From: Helicobacter typhlonius
GTDB taxonomy: Bacteria > Campylobacterota > Campylobacteria > Campylobacterales > Helicobacteraceae
DNA: 64,000 nt
Reading direction: 5' to 3'
Assembly: GCF_001460635.1 (NCBI RefSeq)
Contig: NZ_LN907858.1
Coordinates: forward strand, 1,240,001 to 1,304,000
The position numbers and the translations under genes were made by a program. Positions 28,803-38,075 of this stretch are shown here, piece after piece (positions within the stretch are counted from its first letter, which is position 1; each line of letters begins with the position of its first letter). The notes under the pieces were generated by a model that saw only the letters and a list, made by a program, of their open reading frames with translations, ran no database searches and was not told the DNA's origin.

Positions 28803-28991
28803 TCAATCCTTCTTCGCACTTAAGGCTGTATTAATTCTTGCAATATCCTTGCGGATTATTTTGATTTCGCCAGGATTGGTAAGCTGCATTGTTTTAAGTT
28901 GCAATCTTTTTTCAAAAAGCAACGACTTTTTCTCTTTCAACATCTTTTGCAATTCTGCAATGTCCTTATCTTTCAAATCAATAAATTTCAT
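28803..28991 (-). CDS. rpmC: 50S ribosomal protein L29
   Basis: A 62-residue two-helix protein ([18 protein letters not shown] ... [21 protein letters not shown]). L29 lies near the tunnel exit and contacts trigger factor and SRP. The start at 28991 lies 14 bp inside the end of rplP, a larger overlap than elsewhere in the operon; a GTG at 28997 is a less likely alternative. Confidence 0.95.
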   Translation of the reverse strand: MKFIDLKDKDIAELQKMLKEKKSLLFEKRLQLKTMQLTNPGEIKIIRKDIARINTALSAKKD

Positions 28992-29403
28992 TTTCACTCT
29001 CGCTGGTTATGATTTTGGTTCTAAAGGGAAGTTTGCTTTGAGCCAAAGCTAAAGCTTCTCTTGCTAAAGCTTCATCAATTCCCGCCATTTCGTATATCAT
29101 ACGACCGGGCTTGATGTTCATTACCCATTTTTCTACACCACCTTTACCTTTACCCATTCTCGTTTCAAGTGGTTTAGCGGTAAGTGGTTTATCGGGAAAT
29201 ACGCGTATCCACACTTTTCCAGCTCTCTTAGTATGTCTTGTCATAGCAATACGAGCAGATTCGATTTGACGAGAGTCGATTCTGCCGTGTTCTACAGCCT
29301 TAATCCCAATATCTCCAAATGCTAGCTTCGCACCGCGGAAAGACTTTCCACGATTGCGCCCTTTCATTTGTTTTCTATATTTTGTTCGTTTTGGCATTAA
29401 CAT
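28978..29403 (-). CDS. rplP: 50S ribosomal protein L16
   Basis: The 141-residue protein begins [20 protein letters not shown] and has the L16 signatures [24 protein letters not shown] split around residue 82 and [12 protein letters not shown] near the end. It contacts the A-site tRNA. It follows rpsC by three bases and overlaps rpmC by 14. Confidence 0.97.
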   Translation of the reverse strand: MLMPKRTKYRKQMKGRNRGKSFRGAKLAFGDIGIKAVEHGRIDSRQIESARIAMTRHTKRAGKVWIRVFPDKPLTAKPLETRMGKGKGGVEKWVMNIKPGRMIYEMAGIDEALAREALALAQSKLPFRTKIITSESENEIY

Positions 29404-29406
29404 AAT

Positions 29407-30117
29407 CTATTGTCTCCCTCTTCGTGATTTAGGACGTGATTCTTTATCGCCACTTTTGCTTTCCTCTTTTTTGTCTGGCAAAATACCCTTGTGTAGCACT
29501 TCACCCTTGAAAATCCATACCTTCACGCCAATAATTCCATAAGTCGTCATCGCCTCGGCAAAGCCATAATCAATCTTTGCGCGAAGTGTGTGAAGAGGTA
29601 CACGACCTTCCATATACCACTCTGTGCGAGCCATTTCAGCCCCAGCCAAACGACCCGAAACTTTGACTTTGATGCCCTTTACACCAGCTTTCATTGCTGC
29701 TTGCATTACCTTTTTCATTGCGCGTCTAAAGGCTACGCGTTTTTCAAGCTGTGTTGCGATATTTTCCGCTGCAAGTTGAGCATTCGCTTGGGGACGCTTC
29801 GCCTCTTTAATATTAATGAATACTTCTTTATTAAGAATCTTTTTCAAAGCTTCTTTATGTTTATCAATATCCACACCCTTTTTACCAATAATCAAACCCG
29901 GACGAGAAGCCACAACGGTTACGCGAATCTTATTTGCCGCACGCTCAATAATAATTTCGCTCACCCCCGCATAATACATCTCACGTTTTAAAAACTTGCG
30001 AATCTTGTGGTCTTCTAAAATATTTGAAGGTGTCGTTTGAGACACTGAAAACCATCGAGAAGACCAGTTACGATTAATGCCCAATCTCAAACCTATTGGA
30101 TTAACTTTTTGACCCAT
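29407..30117 (-). CDS. rpsC: 30S ribosomal protein S3
   Basis: The 236-residue protein begins [16 protein letters not shown] and has a KH domain ([20 protein letters not shown] near residue 72) and the C-terminal S3 domain ([26 protein letters not shown] near 156). The tail after about 212 is short and highly charged ([21 protein letters not shown]). S3 forms the mRNA entry channel. Two bases separate it from rplV. Confidence 0.97.
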   Translation of the reverse strand: MGQKVNPIGLRLGINRNWSSRWFSVSQTTPSNILEDHKIRKFLKREMYYAGVSEIIIERAANKIRVTVVASRPGLIIGKKGVDIDKHKEALKKILNKEVFINIKEAKRPQANAQLAAENIATQLEKRVAFRRAMKKVMQAAMKAGVKGIKVKVSGRLAGAEMARTEWYMEGRVPLHTLRAKIDYGFAEAMTTYGIIGVKVWIFKGEVLHKGILPDKKEESKSGDKESRPKSRRGRQ

Positions 30118-30119
30118 TG

Positions 30120-30635
30120 CTATTTTTCCTCACCTTCAGTTTTTTTTGTGCTTACCTTCTTGGCATCTTCTGTTTTTTTCGCTGTTGTTTTTGCCTTAGA
30201 TTCAGTTTTTACCTCTGCCTTTGGCTTAGTAGCAGTTTTTACTTTAGTGGATTCTTTCGCCTCTATTCTTTTACCTGAATCCTTTTGCTTTGGAGCTTCC
30301 ACACTTTTCTTTGCTCCCTTGCTTGTGCCAACTTCCACTAGGATATGTGCCGTTGGTTTGCGAATAGGAGTAGCTCTCCCCTTTGCGCGAGGCATAAAGC
30401 GTCTAAGCACAGGACCAGCATCAATACGACAAGAAGTAATAATCACATCTTGTGCATCATAACCACCATTTGCCACTGCCGAAGCAATTACCTTTGAAAT
30501 TAATTTTGCTGCTTTGTTTGGAGTAAATTCCAAACTTGCAATCGCAACTTCAGCATTCATACCTTGCACTTCTCTTGCAATAAGTCGCGCCTTTGTCGGG
30601 GATAATCGAATATATCTTAATAATGCTCTACTCAT
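30120..30635 (-). CDS. rplV: 50S ribosomal protein L22 with long low-complexity C-terminal tail
   Basis: Residues 1-110 are ordinary L22 ([16 protein letters not shown], then [30 protein letters not shown]), the protein whose loop lines the peptide tunnel. Residues 113-171 form an added tail rich in Lys, Ala, Thr, Ser and Glu with repeated KTA/KAE/KKTE units and no predicted fold. E. coli L22 has 110 residues, so the tail adds about half again. Length polymorphism of this tail is likely because its codons are repetitive. Confidence 0.95.
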   Translation of the reverse strand: MSRALLRYIRLSPTKARLIAREVQGMNAEVAIASLEFTPNKAAKLISKVIASAVANGGYDAQDVIITSCRIDAGPVLRRFMPRAKGRATPIRKPTAHILVEVGTSKGAKKSVEAPKQKDSGKRIEAKESTKVKTATKPKAEVKTESKAKTTAKKTEDAKKVSTKKTEGEEK

Positions 30636-30644
30636 CTCAACCCC

Positions 30645-30926
30645 TTACTTCCCAATTTTCTTTTGGACACTGCCCTTGTGTCCTTTGAAAGTGCGTGTGG
30701 GTGCAAACTCGCCAAGCTTGTAACCAACGTGGTTTTCAGTAATATATACAGGAACGAACGCTCTACCATTATGGACATTAAAAGTCAGCCCTATCATATC
30801 AGGCAAAATAGTGCTGCGTCTTGACCAAGTTTTGATAGGTTTATTATCCTTACCTTGCTTTGCTTTCTCAACTTTCTTGACGAGGTAATCATCAATAAAT
30901 GGACCCTTTTTAATTGATCTTGCCAT
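30645..30926 (-). CDS. rpsS: 30S ribosomal protein S19
   Basis: At 93 residues, starting [20 protein letters not shown] and containing [19 protein letters not shown] and [15 protein letters not shown], it is a normal S19, which together with S13 forms the head contact to tRNA. It is 10 bp from rplB and 9 bp from rplV. Confidence 0.97.
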   Translation of the reverse strand: MARSIKKGPFIDDYLVKKVEKAKQGKDNKPIKTWSRRSTILPDMIGLTFNVHNGRAFVPVYITENHVGYKLGEFAPTRTFKGHKGSVQKKIGK

Positions 30927-30936
30927 ATTTCCTACC

Positions 30937-31764
30937 TTATTTTTTCTTTCTTGAAATAATCAATCTATCACTCGCTTTTTTCTTACGAGTTTTAAAGCCT
31001 TTTGCCGGAGTTCCCCAAGGAGATACAGGATGTCCGCTAGAACCGGTTTTACCCTCACCACCGCCGTGTGGGTGATCCACAGGGTTCATAGCACTACCAC
31101 GCGTTTGTGGGCGAATACCACGATGACGATTGCGTCCTGCCTTACCAATAGAGATATTGATAAAATCCTCGTTGCCAACAACACCAATAGTCGCCATACA
31201 TTCTTCTAAAATATACCTCATCTCACCACTTGGCATACGTAAGATAATGTATTTACCTTCGCGTCCCATAATCTGCGCACTCGCACCCGCACTTCTAGCG
31301 AGTTGTCCGCCCGCACCCGGGTACATTTCTATATTATGCACGATTGTCCCAATAGGTATGCTTTTTAGCTTCATCGCAAAACCTGTCTTAATATCAAGTC
31401 CAGATTCCGCAGAAAGCACTGTATCGCCTACATTTAAGCCACTAGGTTGAATAATGTAGCGTTTATCACCATCAGCATAATTGACAAGAGCAATACGACA
31501 ATTTCTGTATGGGTCATACTCTATTGCAGCTACTTTGCCTTGTATGTTGAACTTATTGCGCTTAAAGTCAATAATTCTGTATAACTTTTTCGCACCACCT
31601 TCTTTATGACGACTTGTAATGCGCCCATTATTATTACGCCCTGCAGTTACAGGAAGCTTTACAAGCAAACCTCTTACACTTGCTTTGCCTGTAATATCAC
31701 TTGAGCTAAGATTGCTCATAAACCTACGACTTGGGGTATAGGGCTTATAAGTTTTGACTGCCAT
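30937..31764 (-). CDS. rplB: 50S ribosomal protein L2
   Basis: The 275-residue protein has the L2 RNA-binding domains and the invariant region [20 protein letters not shown] near residue 222, whose His is needed for peptidyl transfer. L2 lies next to the peptidyl transferase centre and helps join the subunits. It follows rplW by 9 bp. Confidence 0.98.
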   Translation of the reverse strand: MAVKTYKPYTPSRRFMSNLSSSDITGKASVRGLLVKLPVTAGRNNNGRITSRHKEGGAKKLYRIIDFKRNKFNIQGKVAAIEYDPYRNCRIALVNYADGDKRYIIQPSGLNVGDTVLSAESGLDIKTGFAMKLKSIPIGTIVHNIEMYPGAGGQLARSAGASAQIMGREGKYIILRMPSGEMRYILEECMATIGVVGNEDFINISIGKAGRNRHRGIRPQTRGSAMNPVDHPHGGGEGKTGSSGHPVSPWGTPAKGFKTRKKKASDRLIISRKKK

Positions 31765-31773
31765 ATTTTCTCC

Positions 31774-32055
31774 TTACACCGATAGCGCATCAAGTTTTGC
31801 GCCCTCTGGAATCTTTACATAAAATTTTTTAAATGAAGTCCTTTGACCAATCTTGCCCCTAAATCGCTTTACTTTGCCTTCTTGTCGCAAAGAGTTGATT
31901 CTAAGAGGAGTAATGCCAAAATACTCTTTAAAAATTCCTTTCAATTGATTTTTGCTCACATTTGTAGCAGTCTGCACAACAAGCACACCGCTTTCTTGCA
32001 TCGATAGCGACTTTTCAGTATAGAGGATTGACTTAATATCTGTAATATCTGCCAT
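31774..32055 (-). CDS. rplW: 50S ribosomal protein L23
   Basis: The 93-residue protein reads [20 protein letters not shown] and has the core [20 protein letters not shown] and a basic loop [20 protein letters not shown]. It forms the docking site for trigger factor and SRP at the tunnel exit. The ATG at 32055 has a strong AGGAGG upstream; a longer reading to 32106 runs into rplD and is not accepted. Confidence 0.96.
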   Translation of the reverse strand: MADITDIKSILYTEKSLSMQESGVLVVQTATNVSKNQLKGIFKEYFGITPLRINSLRQEGKVKRFRGKIGQRTSFKKFYVKIPEGAKLDALSV

Positions 32056-32056
32056 T

Positions 32057-32680
32057 TTATTTCCCCTCCTTTCCTGTGATAATTTCATCAAAAACAGCCT
32101 TTTCAATCACAACCGAGCGGAATGTAGCCACCAAATATGCGTTTAGTTCGTTTGCATCAGCCAAATAGCATTGTTGCAAATTTCTAAAAGCAAGGAAAGT
32201 TTGCTCATCACTAAGCTGTGTAACAAACAAAGCATTGCGTTTGTTTAATGCCTTAAACATCGCATACGCATCTTTTGTCTTGCCACTTGGTAATGATATA
32301 GAATCTACGACAAAGAGTGCGCCCTCTTGTGCCTTTTGATACAAAGCGCATTCTAAGGCTAAACGCTTTTGTTTTTTGTTGATTTTAAGATTATAGTTTT
32401 TATCATTACTTGGTCCGTGTGCTACACCACCACCTACAAACACAGGAGATGTGATACTTCCTGCACGAGCGCGACCACCACCTTTTTGATTCCACGGCTT
32501 CTTACCACCGCCACTTACTTCACCTCGTTTTTTAGCATAAGCATTGTTTGCTCGAAGTGAAGCGAGATAAGACTTCACATACAAATACAAATTGTGCTCT
32601 TTTACTTGTGAATACTTTTCGGGCAATGTAAGCTCACCACTCTGTGCGAACTTTTCATTTAATACGATTACTTTACTCAT
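32057..32680 (-). CDS. rplD: 50S ribosomal protein L4
   Basis: The 207-residue protein has the basic extended loop ([22 protein letters not shown], near residue 55, with [12 protein letters not shown]) that reaches the tunnel wall. In E. coli L4 also represses the S10 operon through its leader; a hairpin in the leader here (33630-33649) is noted separately. It lies 9 bp after rplC. Confidence 0.96.
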   Translation of the reverse strand: MSKVIVLNEKFAQSGELTLPEKYSQVKEHNLYLYVKSYLASLRANNAYAKKRGEVSGGGKKPWNQKGGGRARAGSITSPVFVGGGVAHGPSNDKNYNLKINKKQKRLALECALYQKAQEGALFVVDSISLPSGKTKDAYAMFKALNKRNALFVTQLSDEQTFLAFRNLQQCYLADANELNAYLVATFRSVVIEKAVFDEIITGKEGK

Positions 32681-32689
32681 ATTGCTACC

Positions 32690-33268
32690 TTATTTTATGA
32701 TTTGTATTCTGCCAAATGCACCATTGTGTCCAGCCACAGAGCCTTTAAGCACCAAAATAGCACTTTGCTTATCAAATGATAGAACATCATTTTTTGCACT
32801 TACAAGCTCATTCCCATAGTGTCCAGCCATTTTTTTACCCGGCTGAACGCGTCCGGGCCACTCGCGATTTCCAATAGAGCCTAAACGTCTGTGGAATCTA
32901 CTTCCGTGCGCGCCGGGACCACCTTGAAAATTCCAACGTTTCATAGCACCGCTAAATCCTCGTCCCTTTGTCTTAAAGCGTACTTGCACGCGCTTTGCCT
33001 CGCCTAAATTACTTGTATCAAGCTCGCCTAGCTCTTTATTGCTTACCTTAAGTGTTGCGAAACGATTAAACTCTTTGCTAAGATTATATTTCTTTTGTTG
33101 CCCCGCAATGGCTCTATTATTCACCTTGCCTTGTGAGTAAGCCACAAGTGCTTTGCCATTATCATATATCTCGCATACTTTCGCCCCAAGCACACGCAAA
33201 AGCGTTACTGCTTCACTTTTTGCGCCTATGGTGCGACTCATACCGATTTTTTCAACTATAAATTCCAT
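32690..33268 (-). CDS. rplC: 50S ribosomal protein L3
   Basis: The 192-residue protein has the L3 signature block ([20 protein letters not shown], then [32 protein letters not shown]) whose loop approaches the peptidyl transferase centre and includes the Gln usually methylated by PrmB. It follows rpsJ by 22 bp. Confidence 0.97.
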   Translation of the reverse strand: MEFIVEKIGMSRTIGAKSEAVTLLRVLGAKVCEIYDNGKALVAYSQGKVNNRAIAGQQKKYNLSKEFNRFATLKVSNKELGELDTSNLGEAKRVQVRFKTKGRGFSGAMKRWNFQGGPGAHGSRFHRRLGSIGNREWPGRVQPGKKMAGHYGNELVSAKNDVLSFDKQSAILVLKGSVAGHNGAFGRIQIIK

Positions 33269-33290
33269 ATCCTCAATCCTTACATCTTAT

Positions 33291-33602
33291 TTACTTACTC
33301 ATAGACATTACTTCAACATCTACTTCCGGTGCCAAATCAAGCTTCATAAGGCTATCCACGGTATCAGGAGTCGCTGACATAATATCAATAATGCGATGAT
33401 GCACTCTAATTTCAAACTGCTCACGCGAATCTTTATTGATATGTGGCGAACGCAAAACGGTGTATCTCTTCTTTTTGGTAGGAAGTGGCACGGGACCTCT
33501 TATCTCTGAACCTGTCCTTTTAACTGCTTCTATAATAGATGCGACCGATCTATCAAGAACTCTATGGTCATAAGCTTTAAGCCTAAGTCGTATTCTTTCC
33601 AT
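33291..33602 (-). CDS. rpsJ: 30S ribosomal protein S10
   Basis: At 103 residues, starting [19 protein letters not shown] and with [27 protein letters not shown], it is standard S10 (NusE), part of the 30S head and of the antitermination complex. It is the first gene of the superoperon, with a leader of roughly 55-60 bases after the promoter at 33666-33695. Confidence 0.97.
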   Translation of the reverse strand: MERIRLRLKAYDHRVLDRSVASIIEAVKRTGSEIRGPVPLPTKKKRYTVLRSPHINKDSREQFEIRVHHRIIDIMSATPDTVDSLMKLDLAPEVDVEVMSMSK

Positions 33603-33629
33603 ATTTTTTCCTTATATCCTTAAAGAACT

Positions 33630-33649
33630 CATCAAAATCATTTTTGATG
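33630..33649 (-). promoter_or_regulatory. hairpin in the S10 operon leader
   Basis: The rpsJ leader holds a perfect 8-bp inverted repeat with a 4-base loop, CATCAAAAATGATTTTGATG on the minus strand. It lies between the -10 and the start codon. On the plus strand it is followed by seven T, so it could also work as a terminator for transcripts coming from the other side. It is a candidate site for autogenous control. Confidence 0.4.
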
Positions 33650-33665
33650 TTTTTTTGAGCGCGTG

Positions 33666-33695
33666 ATTATAGTCAATTTTGCAAAAATAAGTCAA
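33666..33695 (-). promoter_or_regulatory. sigma70 promoter of the S10-spc-alpha superoperon
   Basis: On the minus strand TTGACT (33690-33695) and TATAAT (33666-33671) are separated by 18 bp, close to the full sigma70 consensus, 64 bp before the rpsJ start. No other comparably strong promoter was noticed inside the superoperon, although none was ruled out. Confidence 0.8.
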
Positions 33696-33860
33696 GCATT
33701 TTGCCTATTTTTGCCTACTTTTTCATTTTTTAACTTCCTTAGTATAAGGAAAATAAAACATTGCTCTTTTCACTTTTACAAAGAATCTTTTAAGGTAATA
33801 TTCAAACATTTTTTCTCCTTGATTAACAATTTTCAAATTTCCATAATGTTACACTAAATC

Positions 33861-33993
33861 CTAGCTCTTTATCAAACTCTTGGCTAAATCTTTCGCACCT
33901 TTGAAATCCACCTTACCCGAGCCAAGCACGGGGATAGATTCCACTCTTAGAATCTTAGATGGCTTAAAAAGTGCTGGGATTTGCGCTTCTTTG
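33861..33993 (-). pseudogene. detached copy of the 3' end of aas
   Basis: The minus strand encodes the last 43 or so residues of Aas (QIPALFKPSKILRV, then SIPVLGSGKVDFKGAKDLA) ending in KSLIKS and TAG, whereas the intact gene ends QKLLNV. It has no upstream coding part, so it is a fragment. It may be the older terminus of aas, cut off by a rearrangement, or an imported copy. The region 33696-33860 between it and the S10 promoter shows no gene. Confidence 0.8.
33883..33993 (+). repeat. 111-bp direct repeat, copy 1 (aas 3' end)
   Basis: This stretch matches 34606-34716 in the same orientation over 111 bases with one difference (G at 33984, A at 34707). It is part of the aas coding sequence in reverse. 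The two copies start 723 bp apart. Left of the copy the sequences differ completely, and right of it they diverge after TTCTTTG. Confidence 0.92.
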
Positions 33994-34568
33994 TGCAAAA
34001 CTTAGGCAATGAAATCAATGAGAAGTTTTTTGAAGCACTTGGCTTTAATCCTGAAACTAGGGGTTCTAGAGATAACTTTAATGAAAAAACAATTGATATA
34101 TTTTTTAAGGAGCTTTTAGCACACTACCCTAAAGAAATTTTCACTGATAAAAAAATGTTGGGTTTTTTTATTAATACGGATTTAATTTACATACTTTTTA
34201 ATAATGGCATAGAGGTGGATTTACAAGGGGTGGAAATTAACCCTAGAGCTATTGATTATTACCTTGATAAATACTTGCCAAAATTTTTAAAATTTTTAGA
34301 GCTTCATCTTTTACAAGCAGATACTATAGTTGAACATTATATTTATTATCCAAGAGATACTTTCGTGAAAGTGAGTGTTTTGCTTTTGTTTCTCGATGAG
34401 TTCAAAAATAAACTTACAAACAATAATATCCAAAAAATCTTAAAGCAGTTTGCAAAAAATGGTATAGATGTGAAAAAACTCGGCACTTATGAAGGAAAGA
34501 ATCTCTATGAGATACTAGAGGATAGTGAGCATAAAGAGGAGATTTTATCCTTACTAAAGATAAAATGA
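33981..34568 (+). CDS. hypothetical protein, probably 5'-truncated
   Basis: The frame gives 195 residues from a TTG at 33981, but the first codons lie inside the aas repeat and there is no ribosome site; unique sequence begins only at 33994. The next in-frame Met is at about residue 58. The natural start has therefore probably been lost, and the frame is best seen as a gene remnant that may or may not be expressed. It is helical, rich in Lys, Glu, Phe and Leu, and its end (LGTYEGKNLYEILEDSEHKEEILSLLK) resembles the last unit of Helicobacter ankyrin-like proteins. No membrane segment. The family is not recognised. Confidence 0.5.
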   Translation: MRFFVQNLGNEINEKFFEALGFNPETRGSRDNFNEKTIDIFFKELLAHYPKEIFTDKKMLGFFINTDLIYILFNNGIEVDLQGVEINPRAIDYYLDKYLPKFLKFLELHLLQADTIVEHYIYYPRDTFVKVSVLLLFLDEFKNKLTNNNIQKILKQFAKNGIDVKKLGTYEGKNLYEILEDSEHKEEILSLLKIK

Positions 34569-34583
34569 TGTAATCCTTTACAT

Positions 34584-37500
34584 TCACACATTGAGGAGCT
34601 TTTGTGCTAAATCTTTCGCACCTTTGAAATCCACCTTACCCGAGCCAAGCACGGGGATAGATTCCACTCTTAGAATCTTAGATGGCTTAAAAAGTGCTGG
34701 GATTTGCACTTCTTTGATAATTTTTTCTATTTTTTCATATTCTGTCTTTTCACCGCTCACAAGAAGAATGACACTCTCGCCCTTTTTGCTATCATCTATC
34801 GCTGTGGCAACATATTTAAGCCCATCATCAATCTCATATTTTTTGATAAGCTTTGCAATCTCTTCCTCAATCCCACCAAGACTTACCATTTCCCCACCAA
34901 TTTTTGCAAAACGCGAATATCTATCCACAATATGAATGAATCCATCGGCATCTAAATGCCCCTTATCGCCACTTTTATACCACCTAATCCCATCAATTTC
35001 TACAATCACCTCTTTGGTTTTTTCCTCATCATTGAGATACCCTACCATTACTTGATGTCCGCCGATAAGTATCAACCCGTCCTCGCCCACAGGCATTTCC
35101 TGCATAGTATTTGGCTCAACAATTCTAATGGCACTTCCGGGCAAAGGCATACCCACGCTGCCCTCCTTACTTGCTTTATGTAATTCCCAATTATCCACAT
35201 CAAATTCACTCGGTAGATTCACACTTGCCACAGGTGTAGTCTCTGTCGCACCATAGCCTTCATAGATTTCTTTATTAAACTTCATCACAAAGGCTTCTTT
35301 TACATCTTTTTTGAGTTTTTCCGCTCCCGCTACCACAAGTCGCAAAGAATCAAACATAAGCTTATCTACCTTATTACTACGCGCATAAATACCCAAAAAC
35401 GTAGAAGTGCCGCACATCACACTCACTTTGTTTTTTGCTATTGCCTTAGCAACGCCTATTGCATCAGTTGGGTCTGCGTGTGTAACAGAGAGCATACCCT
35501 CAAGCAAAGGCATAAGTGTAGTAACGGTTAAACCAAAGGCGTGAAATGGTGGCAAAGACGAAAGCATAGAATCCCCATCGCGCGCGTGAATGACATCAGA
35601 AATTTGCAAAATATTGCTCATAATATTTAAATGTGAAAGCATTACACCTTTTGGCTTACCCTCACTCCCACTACTAAAAAGAATTGCGGCTATATCTGTG
35701 TTTTTCTGCGCTTTTATATAAAACCATTTAAGCATAAAAGAGGGCAATAAAATCGCTTGAGCCATTTTACACACAAAATCAAGCTTATTTGCTTTAACCT
35801 TATCAACTAAATCCTCCATATATAACACTCTCACATTTTGCGAGAAATTTAAACTCACGCCCTTGCCTTCAAGTTTATCCATAAATTTTTGTGAAGTATA
35901 AATTGTCTGAATTTGTGCGGATTTAATAGCAGCATCAATCGCCTTTTGTCCAGCCGTGAAATTAAGATTCACAATGGTTTTTGTCGCCATAAGCAAAGAA
36001 AGATTACATAATGCACTTGCAAGTGAGGCAGGAAGTATAATTCCCACATTTTGCTGCTCCTTTGTCTGCTCTGCAAAAAGCTTAGAGAGAATAAGTGTAA
36101 GGCTAAGCATTCGCGTATAACTCATAGAACCACTTAGGCTATCTATAATAGCCACTTCACTTCCCCACTTCTTTGCAGAATCTACCCACGCCTTGCCAAG
36201 TGTAGGCAAGACTTCGCATTGAGATTTCCACGCACTAAAAGATAACTCAAACACTTTAGCCTTAACCTGCTGTGCGTTAGAGTGAATATCTAAAGATTCT
36301 CCAAAAGCAATCGTGATATTGCGTTTAGCAAAGCTTTTGCGTCTTTCTTGGAATCCTTGATGAGAGTGTGAAAATGCACTCCCCCATAAACCGCGTATAT
36401 AAAAGGGCAATATTACAGCTTGATTTTCATTTACATTTTTAGCAGCAAGTTCAAAGCCATTTTTAAAGGTATTTAAATGCCCGTGTCGCGATATTGCACC
36501 TTCCGGAAAAATACATACCATATGCCCTTGTATGAGTTTTTGTGCAATAGATTCTAAAGCTTTTCTGCTTCCGGCATTTGAGACAGGAATCACACCAAAA
36601 AAATCAAGAAAAATGCGTATATACCACCTATCATAATAACTCCGCTCCATTACAAAATACACCTTACGCGGTAGTGCCAACTGCACCATAGCCCAATCTA
36701 TGAAAGATATATGATTGCCAAGTAATAATACGCCGCCTCGTTCAGGGACATTTTCAAAACCCTCTACATTTAAGCGGTATCTTTGAAAAAATGCAAGAGT
36801 AACAAGCATTCTTACAAGCGAAAAGGGCAAAAGCTTCACAACATAAATTGCCCCACACAATGCGACAATCATACAAAAATAAAAAAGATACACTACATCA
36901 ATATTACCTAAAGATACAAGAGTGCCTATAAGCAAAAATAAAAGCATAGCAATATTTTGCACGAAATTATTACCTGCTAGAATCTTGCCTAACTCACCCT
37001 CTTTGGCGTGGAATTGTATTAAAGCATTAAGCGGAACTATAAAAAGTGCGCCACCCACACCAAAAAAGAAAAAGAGCACAGCATAAGATGTAAGAGAAGA
37101 AAAACTTAAAATCAGCATAGTAGTTATACAAATAAATCCTGCCCCAATAGGGATAAGCCCTGTTTCAATATATTGCTTTGAAAATCGTCCCGCAATAATA
37201 GAGCCTATAATAATTCCAAAGCCCGAACAAGCAATAATCATCTGCACCTTAAAGGTATTTAACTCCGCAAAAGTCATCTTTACATAAGTCGGAAAAGTCG
37301 CTAAAAGTAATTGAGAGATAGACCAAAATACAGCTATGCCTATTACAGATAACCAAATATTACGATGAGAAGTGAGTAATTTAAAATTTGCTTTTAATAA
37401 AGAACCTCTCAAATATGCTTCCTTATCAAAAACCTCTTGTGTGCGTTGCGTAAGTGTGGGAAGGGTATAGCATAAATATAATTCTATTAGAGCACACGCA

Positions 37501-38075
37501 ATAAGCACAAAACCAAGCGGAGCAACACTTTGCAAAATCTCACCTTTTTGTGCTAGGAATCCTAAATCACTCAAAGCATACAAAGATTCAAATAGAAGTG
37601 AGAAAACGCTCATACCTGCTAAAATAGCTACAATCGCTACTGCCTGCATCACACCATTTCCCCACGCAAGTAAATCCTTACCTACCAAATCTTTGATAAA
37701 GCCATATTTTGCAGGAGAATAAATCGCCGATTGAGCTGCCATAAACAAAGTAGCTATAAAAGCAAACCAAAAATAACCCAAAAAATAACACAACGCAATA
37801 ATGATACTAAGCAACAAGCCAAACCACGCACATATACGCATAACAACATTTTTAGGATATTTATCAGCCAAGAAACCAGAAGGAGAAAAAAGAAATATAA
37901 AAGGAAGTAAGATAAGTGCGTTAATAATGCTTGTTAAGAGTGTAAGTTCGCTTCCATCATAGACTTTATAAATTGTATTTTGAATAGTGATTTTATGCCC
38001 TAAATCCATAAAAGCATTGATAAAAGCCACAACGATAAATGGCAAAAATCCCGTGATTTTCCATAGTCTATTCAT
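34584..38075 (-). CDS. aas: LplT-Aas fusion: lysophospholipid transporter, acyltransferase and acyl-ACP synthetase
   Basis: The 1163-residue protein joins three activities. Residues 1-420 form a twelve-helix MFS transporter (LplT-like, moving lysophospholipids across the inner membrane). Residues 430-620 are a PlsC-type acyltransferase with NHISFIDW (HX4D) near 452 and FPEGAISRHGHL near 525. Residues 640-1163 are an AMP-forming acyl-ACP synthetase with SSGSEGKPKGVMLSH near 800 and YEGYGATETTP near 935. Together they would take in, re-acylate and recycle lysophosphatidylethanolamine. E. coli encodes LplT and Aas separately. The last 111-bp segment is duplicated downstream of the gene. Confidence 0.9.
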   Translation of the reverse strand: MNRLWKITGFLPFIVVAFINAFMDLGHKITIQNTIYKVYDGSELTLLTSIINALILLPFIFLFSPSGFLADKYPKNVVMRICAWFGLLLSIIIALCYFLGYFWFAFIATLFMAAQSAIYSPAKYGFIKDLVGKDLLAWGNGVMQAVAIVAILAGMSVFSLLFESLYALSDLGFLAQKGEILQSVAPLGFVLIACALIELYLCYTLPTLTQRTQEVFDKEAYLRGSLLKANFKLLTSHRNIWLSVIGIAVFWSISQLLLATFPTYVKMTFAELNTFKVQMIIACSGFGIIIGSIIAGRFSKQYIETGLIPIGAGFICITTMLILSFSSLTSYAVLFFFFGVGGALFIVPLNALIQFHAKEGELGKILAGNNFVQNIAMLLFLLIGTLVSLGNIDVVYLFYFCMIVALCGAIYVVKLLPFSLVRMLVTLAFFQRYRLNVEGFENVPERGGVLLLGNHISFIDWAMVQLALPRKVYFVMERSYYDRWYIRIFLDFFGVIPVSNAGSRKALESIAQKLIQGHMVCIFPEGAISRHGHLNTFKNGFELAAKNVNENQAVILPFYIRGLWGSAFSHSHQGFQERRKSFAKRNITIAFGESLDIHSNAQQVKAKVFELSFSAWKSQCEVLPTLGKAWVDSAKKWGSEVAIIDSLSGSMSYTRMLSLTLILSKLFAEQTKEQQNVGIILPASLASALCNLSLLMATKTIVNLNFTAGQKAIDAAIKSAQIQTIYTSQKFMDKLEGKGVSLNFSQNVRVLYMEDLVDKVKANKLDFVCKMAQAILLPSFMLKWFYIKAQKNTDIAAILFSSGSEGKPKGVMLSHLNIMSNILQISDVIHARDGDSMLSSLPPFHAFGLTVTTLMPLLEGMLSVTHADPTDAIGVAKAIAKNKVSVMCGTSTFLGIYARSNKVDKLMFDSLRLVVAGAEKLKKDVKEAFVMKFNKEIYEGYGATETTPVASVNLPSEFDVDNWELHKASKEGSVGMPLPGSAIRIVEPNTMQEMPVGEDGLILIGGHQVMVGYLNDEEKTKEVIVEIDGIRWYKSGDKGHLDADGFIHIVDRYSRFAKIGGEMVSLGGIEEEIAKLIKKYEIDDGLKYVATAIDDSKKGESVILLVSGEKTEYEKIEKIIKEVQIPALFKPSKILRVESIPVLGSGKVDFKGAKDLAQKLLNV
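34606..34716 (+). repeat. 111-bp direct repeat, copy 2 (inside intact aas)
   Basis: This is the copy within the intact aas gene, starting 22 bp from its stop codon. It pairs with 33883-33993 (one mismatch). The two copies enclose 612 bp that hold almost nothing but the truncated open frame. Homologous recombination between them would delete that frame and swap the Aas C-terminal tail. Confidence 0.92.

Noticed and set aside
20154-33602. Many plus-strand open frames opposite the ribosomal genes
   Set aside because: They mirror strongly biased coding strands, lack ribosome sites and resemble no protein family.
33663-33857. 64-codon plus-strand frame upstream of the aas fragment
   Set aside because: It lies over the S10 promoter, is dominated by Phe and Ser from AT-rich DNA, and has no ribosome site.
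33883-34716. Integrative element with attL/attR
   Set aside because: The repeats resemble attachment sites that restore a gene 3' end, but there is no integrase, no tRNA target, and only about 0.6 kb of cargo.
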